Part shown: positions 63,800 through 64,000 of the stretch, piece after piece
How positions within the stretch are numbered: the first letter of the stretch is position 1
Layout: each line of letters opens with the position of its first letter
Assembly (NCBI GenBank): GCA_012934845.2
Contig: WNNJ02001160.1
Span: 1 to 64,000, forward strand
DNA length: 64,000 nt
DNA from: Pomphorhynchus laevis
Lineage: Eukaryota > Acanthocephala > Palaeacanthocephala > Echinorhynchida > Pomphorhynchidae
Direction of reading: 5' to 3'
Position numbers and translations under genes: made by a program
The notes under the pieces: generated by a model
What the model saw: the letters and a program-made list of their open reading frames with translations, nothing else
Databases searched by the model: none
What the model was told of the DNA's origin: nothing

Positions 63800-64000
63800 G
63801 TTAATACGGATCAGCTCTTTACTCTCTCAACTAACAATGAACGGTGTTAGGAGTTCGCCCAACCATTATACATGTGTTTTGTAGATTTGGAGAAAGCGTT
63901 CGACCGAGTTCCTTGAGTGAGGTTGTGGGAGGTACAAAGGGAGTATGGATTAACACATTATCTTCGGGTAGCCGTGGTTTCTCTCTATGAACAAAGTATG
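63800..64000 (+). mobile_element. LINE family A RT fragment, runs off the window
   Basis: TDQLFTLSTN, EFAQPLYMCFVDLEKAFDRV and LWEVQREYGLTHYL, SLYEQSM match 23530-23735. It continues beyond the window. Confidence 0.8.

Overview
The window is eukaryotic, from an AT-rich invertebrate animal genome that I cannot place to a phylum. The evidence is a nuclear tRNA-Gln(UUG), candidate spliced exons with 45- and 52-nt introns and TTTTAG-type acceptors, several non-LTR (LINE) families, Penelope-like elements with GIY-YIG domains, a tRNA-headed SINE and many satellites. There are no operons or other prokaryotic signals. Most of the 64 kb is dead or decaying transposable elements, often inserted in one another; host coding sequence is sparse.

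Layout. 0-1.6 kb is a GC-richer, unrecognised coding-like remnant. 1.7-5.0 kb is AT-rich and holds repeats with hammerhead-ribozyme architecture, a Penelope-like fragment and its flanking direct repeats. 5.1-7.8 kb carries two LINE fragments (families A and E). 8.8-9.6 kb has a SINE and a tandem pair of hammerhead-bearing repeats. 10-11.3 kb has LINE E and Penelope fragments. 12.5-16.9 kb has three candidate minus-strand host exons; between them, on the plus strand, lies the C-terminal half of a ubiquitin-specific-protease-like gene. 17.2-19.3 kb has a 368-bp tandem array and a diverged inverted relative; both carry the same 49-nt hammerhead-like module with compensatory stem changes.

19.5-24.9 kb is a mosaic of LINE families A, B and C. 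25-26.8 kb holds Penelope 3' ends with a 291-residue GIY-YIG reading frame. tRNA-Gln (27.5 kb) is followed by a 131-bp tandem array. 28.7-34.7 kb is decayed LINE and small repeats. 34.7-42.9 kb holds two family C LINEs head to head; the plus-strand copy is the most intact element seen, with ORF1 whole and ORF2 interrupted twice. 43-46.6 kb is further LINE debris. 47.3-52.0 kb has candidate host exons, a SINE-like family and a Penelope 3' end with a minimal hammerhead-like motif. 52.2-64 kb has minisatellites placed directly upstream of LINE ORF1 starts, a reverse-transcriptase fossil split by a LINE B copy, and two long LINE B copies.

The main unexplained signals are three architectures of hammerhead-like RNA motif (type I order in a roughly 320-bp repeat, type II order in a roughly 370-bp repeat, and minimal Penelope-type motifs), supported by covariation between copies; a population of short, perfect inverted duplications with 3-5-nt spacers; and differing tandem arrays just 5' of related LINE ORF1s. 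All family assignments rest on reading motifs by eye; no database search was run.
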